Positions 52,438 to 61,251 of a stretch of 64,000 nt of DNA are shown here, one piece after another. The translations under genes and the position numbers were made by a program. The stretch's first letter is position 1. Each line of letters starts with the position of its first letter. The notes below the pieces were generated by a model. That model was not told the DNA's origin, searched no databases, and was given only the letters and a program-made list of their open reading frames with translations. This DNA comes from an uncultured Dorea sp. (GTDB lineage Bacteria; Bacillota; Clostridia; Lachnospirales; Lachnospiraceae), in contig CAJUMF010000018.1 in NCBI GenBank assembly GCA_910586965.1, positions 1 to 64,000 of the forward strand, given 5' to 3'.

Positions 52438-53964
52438 TCAATCCTTTAACCGCTCCTCAATCGCATTCACTACTGTTTCCAATACCTTGATTCTTGCATA
52501 GTATTTGTTATTTCCTTCCACCACGATCCATGGCGCATAAGGAGTCGAAGTGCGGATGAGCATCTCATTTACTGCTTCTTCATATTGCTCCCATTTCTCC
52601 CTGTTCCGCCAGTCCTCATCGGTAATCTTCCACTGCTTTTCAGGGTTCTCCTGCCTTGCCTTAAATCTCCGCTCCTGTTCATCTTTATCTATCTGCATCC
52701 AGAATTTCAGCACGATTGCGCCCGCATCTGAAAGATCGCGCTCCATACTATTGATCTCCTTATAGGCTCTCTGCCATTCCTGTCTCATACAGAACCCTTC
52801 AATCCGCTCGACCATAACACGTCCGTACCATGTCCGGTCAAAAATTGTCACATGGCCCGCCTTCGGCATATCCACCCAGAATCTCCACAAATAATGGTGC
52901 TGTCTCTCAATATCGTTAGGAGATGCCGTGGGATGGACAACATATCCTCTCGGGTCCATTTTCTCTGTAAGACGTTTTATTGCACCGCCCTTTCCGCCGG
53001 CATCCCATCCTTCAAATCCAAGTACCACCGGTATCCTCCTCCGGTAAAGCTCTCCATGAAGCTTTTCTATCTTCTTCTGAAGCTCATCCAGACGCTGCTT
53101 ATATTCTTCCTTCGTATAAGACAGGCTGAGATCCGCCCTCGAAAGAATAGATTCCCCCATCTTCTTATCACTCTCCGGCGTCTCATGCTCTGCCGCAATG
53201 GGCGTTTCTGCCATTCTTGCCGCCGCTTCCTGTACTGCCTTCTTTTTCTCCCTGACATCCTTTACCTTCTCGGCAAGTATCTTTGCAACGATGGAATATA
53301 TCTTTGCCGTTGCAAATCGTTTATCTACAGCCTCCACAATATTCCATGGCGCATATTCTGTATCTGTCTTAAGGAGCATCTCTTCGTTGATCGCCTGATA
53401 CTTTTCAAACTTCTTGTTTCTTTTTTTATCGTCCTCGCCGACACGCCATGCCGTTTCTCTGGAAGCAAGGAGCTTTTTAAAACGCTTCTTTTGTTCTTTT
53501 TTATCAATTGTCAAAAATATCTTAATAAGCACCATGCCGTCTGATGTCAATTGCTCCTCAAATGCACAGATTGAATCATACGCCTTCGCAAGCTCATTCT
53601 TCTTTGTCTTCTTATCAAAACGATCGATCAAAACCTTCCGATACCAACTGCTGTCATAGATAGCAATACGGCCTTTCGCCGGCATCTTTGTCCAGAATCT
53701 CCAGAGAAACGGATGCATCCGCTCTTCTTTCGTCTCTGTTTTTACAGCATGCACTTCAAATCCCCTGGGGTCCAGCGCTTTGATAAGCTCACTGATCTGC
53801 ACACCTTTACCTGCTGCATCATACCCTTCAAATGCGATCATGATCGGAATACCAAGATCTTTGCATTCTCTCTGAAGCTTTCCAATCTCCGGTGTCAGCT
53901 TAAGCATCTTTTCTTTGTACTCATCTTTCTCAAGCTTCTTTGTCAAATCCAGTTTCTCCAACAT
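52438..53964 (-). CDS. Polyphosphate:AMP phosphotransferase (two PPK2 domains)
   Basis: 508 residues with two tandem PPK2-fold halves. The N-terminal half has FEGYDAAGKGVQISELI and the C-terminal half FEGWDAGGKGGAIKRL, both P-loop versions; each has an RFWTKMP- or RFWVDMP-type lid. Double-domain members use polyphosphate to phosphorylate AMP to ADP. A charged, low-complexity linker joins the halves. AGGAGGG precedes the ATG. Confidence 0.9.
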   Translation of the reverse strand: MLEKLDLTKKLEKDEYKEKMLKLTPEIGKLQRECKDLGIPIMIAFEGYDAAGKGVQISELIKALDPRGFEVHAVKTETKEERMHPFLWRFWTKMPAKGRIAIYDSSWYRKVLIDRFDKKTKKNELAKAYDSICAFEEQLTSDGMVLIKIFLTIDKKEQKKRFKKLLASRETAWRVGEDDKKRNKKFEKYQAINEEMLLKTDTEYAPWNIVEAVDKRFATAKIYSIVAKILAEKVKDVREKKKAVQEAAARMAETPIAAEHETPESDKKMGESILSRADLSLSYTKEEYKQRLDELQKKIEKLHGELYRRRIPVVLGFEGWDAGGKGGAIKRLTEKMDPRGYVVHPTASPNDIERQHHYLWRFWVDMPKAGHVTIFDRTWYGRVMVERIEGFCMRQEWQRAYKEINSMERDLSDAGAIVLKFWMQIDKDEQERRFKARQENPEKQWKITDEDWRNREKWEQYEEAVNEMLIRTSTPYAPWIVVEGNNKYYARIKVLETVVNAIEERLKD

Positions 53965-54096
53965 CCTTTTCCCTCCTGCCGTTTTTGCATTTATTATACA
54001 CCAAATTGCCTGTATTTACATATTTTTTTGAAAATATACTGGCGTTTTTGTCAACTTGTGTTAAGATTGAGTTAGTTTTGTTATGGGGGTAGATTT

Positions 54097-55464
54097 ATGT
54101 CATCAGATGTTATGGATAAAAATGAAATTACAGAAGGAATTATATGGAAACAACTCCTCATCTTTTTCTTCCCTATTGTCGTAGGGACTTTGTTTCAACA
54201 GTTATATAATACCGTTGATGCAGTGATCGTAGGACGCTTTGTGGGAAAAGCAGCGCTTGCCAGTGTAGGCGGCTCCGCCGCAGTACTGACTTATCAGGTA
54301 GTTATGTTTTTTACCAGTCTTGCAAACGGCGCAGCAGTTATCATTTCCCAATTTTACGGGGCAAAGAATACCGGCCGGCTCCACACAGCCCTTCACACGG
54401 CTGCCGCTTTCTCGGTTATTGCGAGTATCCTCATCTCTATTGCCGGGTACATAGCTACACCTGTCCTTTTAGCGATTATGAAAACTCCATCAGATATCAT
54501 GTCTGATTCCATTGCTTACCTGCGGATTTATTTTCTCGGTATTATTGCCACGCTCATTTATAATATGGGTTCCGGGATCATGCGGGCTGTCGGTGATTCG
54601 AAACGTCCGCTCTACTATCTGATCGTGTGTTGTATCTTAAATATTATACTGGATATTGTCCTGGTTGTCTTTTTTAAACTTGGAATTGCAGGTGCCGCCA
54701 TTGCTACCATTATCTCACAGGCAGTAAGCGCCATCTTAGTGATCCGTGCACTTATGACTTCCTATGACATGATTCGGCTGAGTCCGAAAGATATCCGAAT
54801 TGATCTCCCGCTTTTGATATCAGAACTGCGCATTGGACTTCCAGGCGGCATCCAGTCCTGTATGTACGGACTCACCAACATCATCATCCAGACTTCCATC
54901 AATCAGTTTGGAACAGATACCGCCGCTGCATGGGCTGCTTTCGGTAAAGTTGATTTGATCTTCTGGGCTGTAAGCGGTGCTTTCGGCATCTCTATCACTA
55001 CCTTTTCCGGTCAAAACTACGGTGCCGGTAAGCTTGAGAGAGTATATAAGAGCATCCGGGTCTGTCTCGCCATGTCCCTGACCCTATGCGGCTCCATCCT
55101 GGTCGGACTTTTAGTCCTGGCCCACCCGCTGCTCTCTCTCTTTACTTCCGACGAGACAGTCATTGATATCGGCACTTACATGATGATCAATATTGTACCG
55201 AGCTATGCCATCTTTATCTTTGTGGAAATCTTTACAGGAGCGCTTCGGGGAATCGGAGATGTTATGATCCCTACCCTTATCACTCTCGGAGGCGTATGCT
55301 TGGTAAGGCTTCCCTGGATATTAATCGTAACTCCTATCCATAAGGAACTTTTTACTATACTAGTAAGCTACCCCATTGCGTGGGCAGCTACCGCACTGCT
55401 GCTGATTCCTTACTATTTCTACAGAAAGAAACAGCTCAACAGACGTTGGAATCTATCTCAATAA
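54097..55464 (+). CDS. MATE-family multidrug/cation exporter
   Basis: 455 residues, twelve predicted membrane helices. The N-terminus FPIVVGTLFQQLYNTVDAVIVG is a MATE/NorM-type pattern. GGGGGT lies before the ATG. The 3' end overlaps the convergent yolD-like gene by 29 bp. Substrate unknown; a second, related exporter sits 2 kb away on the other strand. Confidence 0.93.
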   Translation: MSSDVMDKNEITEGIIWKQLLIFFFPIVVGTLFQQLYNTVDAVIVGRFVGKAALASVGGSAAVLTYQVVMFFTSLANGAAVIISQFYGAKNTGRLHTALHTAAAFSVIASILISIAGYIATPVLLAIMKTPSDIMSDSIAYLRIYFLGIIATLIYNMGSGIMRAVGDSKRPLYYLIVCCILNIILDIVLVVFFKLGIAGAAIATIISQAVSAILVIRALMTSYDMIRLSPKDIRIDLPLLISELRIGLPGGIQSCMYGLTNIIIQTSINQFGTDTAAAWAAFGKVDLIFWAVSGAFGISITTFSGQNYGAGKLERVYKSIRVCLAMSLTLCGSILVGLLVLAHPLLSLFTSDETVIDIGTYMMINIVPSYAIFIFVEIFTGALRGIGDVMIPTLITLGGVCLVRLPWILIVTPIHKELFTILVSYPIAWAATALLLIPYYFYRKKQLNRRWNLSQ

Positions 55465-55867
55465 TCTCATCGATAGGTATCTGCGTCCTGTCTGCCAAGA
55501 CTATGACTCGCCGATATACATCTATCCTTTTCAGGTTGCCGGATACAGTCACATAAGCGCCTCCCCGCTTTTTTGTGTCCGGCACAAAATACGTCACAGA
55601 GACATCCGGCTCCTCATCACATCGTTTCTTAAGACTTCGCAATTTCTCATCTAAAACTACCTTACAGCTCTCATCAAGCTCTATCCTGCTTTCTGTCAGA
55701 CGCGAAGTCTCTTTCACTGCCTCCCCGTGGCTGGTCAAAGCCGCAAAAGGTGCGAATTGCGCCGCCCGGTCCGCAATCGGCATCCTTGAGTGTGTCTTTG
55801 ACACATGATGGGAAAGATGTATGATATCATCATATTTGTGTCTGTCATCATAATTAAACTTTAACAT
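55436..55867 (-). CDS. YolD-like protein
   Basis: 143 residues counted from ATG 55867. YolD-like features include the N-terminal motif RMPIADRAAQFAPFAALTSHGEAV and a beta-rich C-terminus ending PIDEIIEIDS. Such genes commonly pair with a Y-family polymerase gene of the UvrX type and are thought to modulate it. It starts 13 bp after the polymerase stop codon, preceded by AAGGGG. A longer frame to 55930 overlaps the polymerase gene and lacks a clear site. Confidence 0.8.
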   Translation of the reverse strand: MLKFNYDDRHKYDDIIHLSHHVSKTHSRMPIADRAAQFAPFAALTSHGEAVKETSRLTESRIELDESCKVVLDEKLRSLKKRCDEEPDVSVTYFVPDTKKRGGAYVTVSGNLKRIDVYRRVIVLADRTQIPIDEIIEIDSNVC

Positions 55868-55880
55868 CCTGCACCCCTTC

Positions 55881-57407
55881 TTACGCCTTGTGTCCGCCAA
55901 TCTGCTTATTCCGGTCAACGGCTGTGGCACCCTCCATCAGATTTGTCCCCTTTAGAACAGCATTTTTTCCATATCTTTTTTTAATATTCAGCATAGCCTC
56001 CTGAAGCCTTCTCTCCCTTTCACGGTTCTCCTTTTGAGCTTCCTGTTCTTTTTTCAAAGCTTCATAATCCGTAAATAAGTCAAGCTGCTCAAAACTTTGT
56101 TCTTTCCTGGCCGTCGCTTCTTCTATCACATGATTTGCACTAAGGGATATCCTTCGGATCAGGAGCTTTCTATTGATGATCCTGTCATACAATTCCAGAA
56201 CTGCATCCACGATCAATTGTCCGGAAGATGTCTGTCCTTTGAGATTTTCTGTCCCGTGAGCATGTTTGGGGATTTTCCGACCGTAACGGTCCGTAGTGAT
56301 CTCTCCCCTATAATCCCCCGTTCCTGCAGCAGATAAGTTTTCCATATCATACCCCACTGTCAGAACAATCTGGTCCGTGACCAATCGTTTATCTACCAAA
56401 TCTAAAGCGAGCATCTCCGCCATTTCCCTGACAACAATTCTTGCCTTGTCAGATGTATAAGGTTGATGCAGCACCTGACCAGACACAATACTGTTATTCT
56501 GCGGACGGTACGCTTTTATATCCGCCATCGTACAAGGCTCAAAGCCCCAGGCATGGTCGATCAAAAGCTCTGCATTTATTCCGAATAACCGATAGAGCAA
56601 ATCTTCATTATAATATTCATCTGCTCTTCCCACAGAACATTTTGCCACATCCCCCATAGTGAATATTCCCTGCTCTGCCAGTTTTTTTGCATACCCTTTC
56701 CCCACACGCCAAAAATCTGTAATCGGCCGGTGCGACCACAAAATCCGCCGATAACTTTTTTCATTGAGTGATGCGATACGCACGCCGTCTTTATCCGGCG
56801 GAATATGCTTTGCCACAATATCCATGGCAACCTTGCACAAGTAGAGATTCGTCCCGATGCCTGCTGTAGCTGTAATTCCTGTGGAAGAATGAATATCCCG
56901 CATGATCTTCCCCGCCAGTTCACGAGGTGACATCTGATACGTATTCAGATAATCCGTGACATCCATCATAATCTCATCAATAGAATACACATGACAATCT
57001 TCCGGTGCCACATATTTGAGATATATCTCATAAATCTTCGTACTATATTCGATATAATGTGCCATCCTCGGCGGTGCAACGATATAGCCGACCGCCTTCT
57101 CAGGTGAATTCTTAAGCTCATTGTCATCCCAGGAAGTCTCTTTAAGGTTTCTTCCCGGCGCAAGCTCCTGCCGCTTTGCATTTACTTCCTTCACCTTCTG
57201 TACCACCTCAAACAACCTTGCCCTCCCTGAAATTCCATAGGCTTTTAAAGACGGAGATACTGCCAGGCAGATTGTCTTCTCAGTACGGCTAAGATCGGCA
57301 ACTACAAGATTCGTAGTCATAGGGTCAAGCCCTCTCTCTACACATTCCACAGACGCGTAAAATGATTTTAGATCAATCGCTATATATTTACGACTTTCTT
57401 CAGCCAT
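55881..57407 (-). CDS. Y-family translesion DNA polymerase (UvrX/UmuC type)
   Basis: 508 residues. Catalytic D12 in IDLKSFYASVE and the SIDE motif at 142-145 are intact. A clamp-binding motif QLDLF lies at 441-445 after the little-finger domain, and a long charged helix follows. It copies damaged DNA with low fidelity. I use the ATG at 57407, nine bases after GGGGAA, over a GTG at 57416. The yolD-like gene follows directly, forming the usual pair. No LexA-box was identified by eye. Confidence 0.92.
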   Translation of the reverse strand: MAEESRKYIAIDLKSFYASVECVERGLDPMTTNLVVADLSRTEKTICLAVSPSLKAYGISGRARLFEVVQKVKEVNAKRQELAPGRNLKETSWDDNELKNSPEKAVGYIVAPPRMAHYIEYSTKIYEIYLKYVAPEDCHVYSIDEIMMDVTDYLNTYQMSPRELAGKIMRDIHSSTGITATAGIGTNLYLCKVAMDIVAKHIPPDKDGVRIASLNEKSYRRILWSHRPITDFWRVGKGYAKKLAEQGIFTMGDVAKCSVGRADEYYNEDLLYRLFGINAELLIDHAWGFEPCTMADIKAYRPQNNSIVSGQVLHQPYTSDKARIVVREMAEMLALDLVDKRLVTDQIVLTVGYDMENLSAAGTGDYRGEITTDRYGRKIPKHAHGTENLKGQTSSGQLIVDAVLELYDRIINRKLLIRRISLSANHVIEEATARKEQSFEQLDLFTDYEALKKEQEAQKENRERERRLQEAMLNIKKRYGKNAVLKGTNLMEGATAVDRNKQIGGHKA

Positions 57408-57437
57408 AACAGTCACTTCCCCAATAAAATCTTTTCT

Positions 57438-58802
57438 TTATTTCTCACATACCAGCGCCTTCCTGCCGATGATAAAATACGATCCCACTACCAATGCTAT
57501 CGTTATCACCCAGGAGAACGGATATACCCAAAACAACATCTCCAATGTAGGATTCCACGCAAACACAGTATATATCCAAATCACTCTTACTGCACACGAA
57601 CCAAACATGGTCAGCACCGCCGGGGTCATAGAATATCCCATTCCCCGAAGCACTCCGCCTGTCACTTCATAAAGCGGCGGCATAAAACTGAACACCTGGA
57701 TATGCAGCATACGGACTGCTCCGTAACGAACTGCTGCCGCATCCGCCGCAAAAATTCCAAGGAAAAATTCCCGTCCCAGCACAAACACAGCACACAAAAT
57801 ACCGGTACCGCACAGTCCCAGCATGACACTGATTCGCCACACATTCCTGCATCGTTCATACTTCTTTGCCCCATAATTCTGACTCGTAAATGTAACAGCC
57901 GCCTGGGCAAACGCGCTCGTAACAAAAAAAGTAAAAAATTCGTAGTTCAATGCTGCTGCCGAGCCTGCGATCGCATCTGTACCAAAGCCATTAATCGCAG
58001 ACTGTATACACACATTAGAAAAGGAGAATACCATTCCCTGCAATCCCGCCGGTGCACCAATCTTTATGATCTTGACCATTTCTTCCCGGCAAAGTGTCAA
58101 GTTCCGCAAATCCAAACGAATGGATTCTTTACTCCTGCAAAGAAACAAAAGTATCAGCCCTGCACTGACTCCGTTAGCTGTCACCGTAGCAATCGCCACA
58201 CCTACAACCGACAATTGGAAAACAATCACAAGCAGAAGATTCAAACCAACATTGATGATACCCGAAAGAATCAGGCAGTACAGCGGCTTCTGCGTATCTC
58301 CGATACTTCTTAAGATTGCCGAGCCAAAATTGTACAACATAAAAAAGGGCATACCTCCAAAATAAATCTTAAGATACACTGTCGCCAGAGGCAGTACTTC
58401 CTCTGGAGTATTCATAAGTTTAAGAAGCGGTGCCGCCACAACATTTCCCAGAACAGACAATATCACGCCGCAGATGAGCGCCATCGAAATAACTGTATGG
58501 ACTGTTTTTTGTATCTTGTCCGCCTTTCCTTCTCCAACATATCTTGCAATCACCACATTGGCTCCCACGGAAAAACCCACAAACAGATTCACCAAAAGGT
58601 TTATGACCGAGCTGTTCCCGCCTACAGCCGCCAATGCCTGATTGCCTGCAAATCTTCCAACTACTGCCACATCCGCCGCATTAAATAATTGCTGCAGGAT
58701 ACTGCTCGCCGCCAGCGGCAGAGCAAATAATATAATCTTACTCATCAACGGTCCATGCAGCATATCCATCTGTCCGGTCCGTTTCTTTTTAACATTCTCC
58801 AT
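57438..58802 (-). CDS. MATE-family exporter
   Basis: 454 residues, twelve membrane helices. FALPLAASSILQQLFNAADVAVVGRFAG at the N-terminus is typical MATE. AAGGAG lies five bases before the ATG. Upstream of the Y-family polymerase gene by 22 bp, so the three leftward genes may form one unit. Substrate unknown. Confidence 0.93.
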   Translation of the reverse strand: MENVKKKRTGQMDMLHGPLMSKIILFALPLAASSILQQLFNAADVAVVGRFAGNQALAAVGGNSSVINLLVNLFVGFSVGANVVIARYVGEGKADKIQKTVHTVISMALICGVILSVLGNVVAAPLLKLMNTPEEVLPLATVYLKIYFGGMPFFMLYNFGSAILRSIGDTQKPLYCLILSGIINVGLNLLLVIVFQLSVVGVAIATVTANGVSAGLILLFLCRSKESIRLDLRNLTLCREEMVKIIKIGAPAGLQGMVFSFSNVCIQSAINGFGTDAIAGSAAALNYEFFTFFVTSAFAQAAVTFTSQNYGAKKYERCRNVWRISVMLGLCGTGILCAVFVLGREFFLGIFAADAAAVRYGAVRMLHIQVFSFMPPLYEVTGGVLRGMGYSMTPAVLTMFGSCAVRVIWIYTVFAWNPTLEMLFWVYPFSWVITIALVVGSYFIIGRKALVCEK

Positions 58803-58926
58803 TTCTTCTCCTTATGTATAACTACATTGTATTTTCTCTCATTATACTCTATTTCCTTCCGTTTCACAATCTACGATTCTCTTACAAGAGCCACTCTTTT
58901 CTGCAAGGATGCAAGACTCCCCATGA

Positions 58927-59300
58927 TCATGTGGTCAGCATCCGTAAGCATAAATTCTTAGATTTTGTATCAATTCTGGTGCACTTCTCCAACAGCCTGT
59001 CCGACTGAAAGTCTGTTATGATGCGGTTGTTTTCAGCAATCCTCTGACAGGCGGACACTTCTGCATACTCTTTCAATTCCGTCGATACCATTTGCAGATA
59101 GTCCTCCTTATGAAGTTGTTTTGCAGCCTTATCCCTAATTGTGGCCTGATATGATTTCTGTTCGTCAGACCAGAGCTTTGCCTCCAGCTTTCTTCAGATT
59201 CCACCTCACGATGGACACCCTTGCTCTTAGCTATACACTTCCCACTACCAGGGCGTGTTACGGACTTTCACCGATTAGATTGCTCCCATACTGGGCGCAC
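58927..59300 (-). mobile_element. 5' fragment of a group II intron with start of its maturase gene
   Basis: The minus strand begins GTGCGCCC at 59300, the group II intron 5' signature. It continues with domain I-like conserved stretches (GGTGAAAGTCC, TCGTGAGGTGGAATCTGAAG). An encoded protein starts at 59091 (ATG, GGAGG upstream): 54 residues, whose first 36 match the N-terminus of intron maturases (VSTELKEYAEVSACQRIAE, then DFQSDRLLEK). The match stops there and the frame ends at 58927. No reverse transcriptase core, domain V or 3' end is left. The intron is a dead 5' remnant. Confidence 0.75.
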
Positions 59301-59301
59301 A

Positions 59302-59367
59302 AAGATAAATGGCTGCCGCAAAACCGACACGCCATTTATTTTTCTTTCCGTCAGATGACTCTGACAT
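59302..59367 (-). pseudogene. Small gene interrupted by the intron fragment
   Basis: Frame ATG 59367 runs 22 residues (MSESSDGKKNKWRVGFAAA then IYL) to the intron boundary. The hydrophilic start followed by a hydrophobic stretch suggests a small membrane protein. It overlaps the end of the 50-residue gene upstream, as coupled genes do. Its 3' exon is not seen. Confidence 0.4.
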
Positions 59368-59503
59368 ACTCTCCGCCCACAAATAAACCATCTGTCTCTG
59401 AAATATCCGTAATTAGGAAAAGAGCCTCCCCCGTCTCCTGGGAAAAACTCTTCACAACGCAATAGCGTCCATAACCCTTGATAAATGCCGCTATTTCCTC
59501 CAT
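59351..59503 (-). CDS. Small protein of 50 residues, unrecognised
   Basis: ATG 59503 to TGA 59353-59351. The protein has a compact alternating pattern (GYGRYCVVKSFSQETG, ITDISETDGLFVGG) like a small beta-rich domain and ends in YVRVI. The next small gene overlaps its 3' end. It belongs to the decayed integrated element. No family recognised. Confidence 0.5.
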   Translation of the reverse strand: MEEIAAFIKGYGRYCVVKSFSQETGEALFLITDISETDGLFVGGEYVRVI

Positions 59504-59537
59504 ACTCTCCATCCACTATCATAGCATAACATTGTTG

Positions 59538-59581
59538 TTGATGTCAGCGTTGATGTCAATATTGATGTTAAATGATGTCAG
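59538..59581. repeat. Tandem 12-bp TTGATGTCA repeats
   Basis: TTGATGTCAGCG (59538-59549), TTGATGTCAATA (59550-59561), then diverged copies TTGATGTTAAA (59562-59572) and TGATGTCAG. They lie in the noncoding stretch between the small 50-residue gene and the chimera gene, near no evident promoter. Confidence 0.55.
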
Positions 59582-59679
59582 ATTTTCTACTTATAATATG
59601 ATGCACACAGATTTCTTTATGCTGAATAAATGGAAATTGGAACACGTCCATATCATTTCTCACCAGCCTTATCAAGAAT

Positions 59680-59970
59680 CTAATCATATAACTCATCCGA
59701 AATACGGTATCCGTTCGCACGGAGCTTATCAACATCTGGTTTTATGCAGTTTATCAGTCTTTTTTTCTTAGCCAAAAGCAGGATACCTAAAATTCCTATT
59801 GTATCAATTAAAAACTCAGCCGCCTTTTCTAAAGTAATTATACCAGAAACAAACAAACCTACAACAATAGAAATCGTCACTTTATCATCCATTGTCTTAC
59901 CGTCTTTCATCGTATACAGATATGGACTTAATGTTTCTGGAATTTCAACATTGATTAAATTTTGTGCCAT
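59680..59970 (-). pseudogene. Chimera of a UPF0175-like antitoxin and the end of a DUF3368 toxin
   Basis: 96 residues. The first half (IPETLSPYLYT; ISIVVGLFVSGIITLEKAAEFL) resembles UPF0175 antitoxins. The second half (IGILGILLLAKKKRLINCI, RANGYRISDELYD) resembles the C-terminus of DUF3368 PIN-like toxins, which usually follow UPF0175 genes. The PIN catalytic part is missing. The simplest reading is an in-frame deletion that fused antitoxin and toxin ends. GAGGAAATACT precedes the ATG, so a fusion protein may still be made. Confidence 0.6.
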
Positions 59971-60061
59971 AGTATTTCCTCACTTTTCTGATTATTCGGT
60001 TAAATATTAATACACTTTTCTGTACTGGCATCACTACTTTGGAAATTTCCTATCTGTTCCA

Positions 60062-60325
60062 TTATTTCCCTCCATTTTGCACGACCAGGTTCAAATTACC
60101 CGCCTGATTCATAAATTCCCGAAGATCATCAATATACTTATACGGTGCATATTCAGAATAAATTTCCGGATCATCCAGTATGACAATCTGTACATCCTTG
60201 ACCCGAATTGCCTCCAGGGTATTCGGTACGCTTTTTGCCTCAATCAGGTTCTTACATTTATACGCAATACAGCCGACCTCGTTGAATTTTTTGGCGATTA
60301 TATAAAAGCGGTTATTATCAGTCAC
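60062..60325 (-). CDS. Small DUF6718-like protein, partner of the RelA/SpoT-like gene
   Basis: 87 residues. It begins FYIIAKKFNEVGCIAYKCK and contains a beta-alpha pattern with EYAPYKYIDDLREFM near the end, resembling the small DUF6718 type; no known function. The start is GTG 60325, seven bases after AGGGG, overlapping the upstream gene by 8 bp. Tight coupling suggests a partner or antitoxin role, which is inference. Confidence 0.6.
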   Translation of the reverse strand: MTDNNRFYIIAKKFNEVGCIAYKCKNLIEAKSVPNTLEAIRVKDVQIVILDDPEIYSEYAPYKYIDDLREFMNQAGNLNLVVQNGGK

Positions 60326-60929
60326 TATTCTGCCCCTCTCTTTGATTCTTATCTCTTACTAGCCTGTTCATCTCATTTTTAAAATCTTCTTCTGTACCTA
60401 TAGCACCGGACATATATTTTTCATACAGACGTTTTCCAATCTCTGCATCCCAGTATTTGTACACCAGTTTATGACTCCATATATTAAACTGGTAATCCTT
60501 TGCACACCATAGCTGGATTTCTATTGGATATGCCAGATTATCCCTTTGATAGTATAAATGGACGGCCCGGTATCCATCATCCACTTTCTTCCCATTTCTT
60601 AGATCAACCACCCGGAAATACTCCGGATATTCTCCCGGATATCCATCAAAATGCAGACGGAATCCCAATATATCATTAAAACACTGTTTAAACCCGCCGC
60701 CCATCCGCAATGTTTTCTCATATTTGCGAATAATAGAATCATCGCTTTTAAACCGAGAACCTATCAGGTTTTCCTGAACAACAATATCTGTATACTCTGA
60801 ACGATATATCTTAATGTCCTTCAGGATATCATCTAATGGTGTCTTCCGTAAAGATATTTGTTTTAAACTTTGCCCCAGTGTGCTTTTATACGAAATCTTA
60901 TTTAATACTTCTTCAGAAATAAACTGCAT
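60318..60929 (-). CDS. RelA/SpoT-fold nucleotidyltransferase (small alarmone synthetase-like)
   Basis: 203 residues. The synthetase fold is recognisable: GSRFKSDDSIIRK (57-69), CFNDILGFRLHF (83-94), DDGYRAVHLYY (117-127), and the IEIQLWC stretch with E137 as the probable catalytic glutamate. No hydrolase HD domain, TGS or ACT domain is present. It may make (p)ppGpp-type nucleotides or modify another target such as tRNA, as toxic members of the family do. Overlaps the DUF6718-like gene by 8 bp and sits in a decayed mobile element. Confidence 0.7.
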   Translation of the reverse strand: MQFISEEVLNKISYKSTLGQSLKQISLRKTPLDDILKDIKIYRSEYTDIVVQENLIGSRFKSDDSIIRKYEKTLRMGGGFKQCFNDILGFRLHFDGYPGEYPEYFRVVDLRNGKKVDDGYRAVHLYYQRDNLAYPIEIQLWCAKDYQFNIWSHKLVYKYWDAEIGKRLYEKYMSGAIGTEEDFKNEMNRLVRDKNQREGQNSD

Positions 60930-60967
60930 TTTCTTTCTCTGCCATCTTTTCTACTTTTTTAATCATA

Positions 60968-61030
60968 GCTGTGTGGTTTTATGGCTTTCGCATACTTACT
61001 ATACCAGATACGCACCATATCCCACACAGC
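60968..61030. repeat. 9-bp perfect inverted repeat with long loop
   Basis: GCTGTGTGG (60968-60976) and CCACACAGC (61022-61030), 45 bases apart, followed on the plus strand by CTTTTTAAC. It lies upstream of the RelA/SpoT-like gene. Long loop and no gene on the plus strand, so terminator status is doubtful. The remaining intergenic region 60930-61130 shows nothing else. Confidence 0.35.
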
Positions 61031-61132
61031 CTTTTTAACATAGCTTCAATATCCTAAATATGTTTTCATTTCCATGTAATATCTATCATATCACATACTT
61101 TCTAATTTTTAAACATCATCCATTGCACAAAT

Positions 61133-61222
61133 TCACGCAAATTTAATAAGCCCTTCCCTGAATAAAATAAAACCATCGGCAGTATCAACATCAATAAGGT
61201 TATTATCATTTCTTTCATTCAT
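61133..61222 (-). CDS. Possible small ORF after the Rad52-like gene
   Basis: AGGAGGG lies nine bases before an ATG (61222) that encodes 29 residues (MNERNDNNLIDVDTADGFI onward, stop 61133). A second ATG four bases later (61218) opens another frame of 38 residues ending at 61102, with a hydrophobic stretch typical of a single membrane helix. Either could be real; the strong ribosome site favours translation of one of them. Confidence 0.3.
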   Translation of the reverse strand: MNERNDNNLIDVDTADGFILFREGLIKFA

Positions 61223-61251
61223 CTTCCGCTCCCTCCTGCCTATTGATATGA

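Noticed and set aside
53965..54096. Promoter for the first MATE gene
   Set aside because: TTGTCA and TAAGAT are present but at 8-bp spacing; no convincing pair at 16-18 bp, so not listed.
59478..59771. Open frame of 97 residues on the plus strand over the TTGATGTCA repeats
   Set aside because: No ribosome site; overlaps the antisense chimera gene; the leucine/methionine start comes only from the repeat.
61217..61226. CATCTTCCGC resembling the 3' end of tRNA-Leu
   Set aside because: Only about 10 bases and in inverted orientation, so it cannot be the other attachment site.
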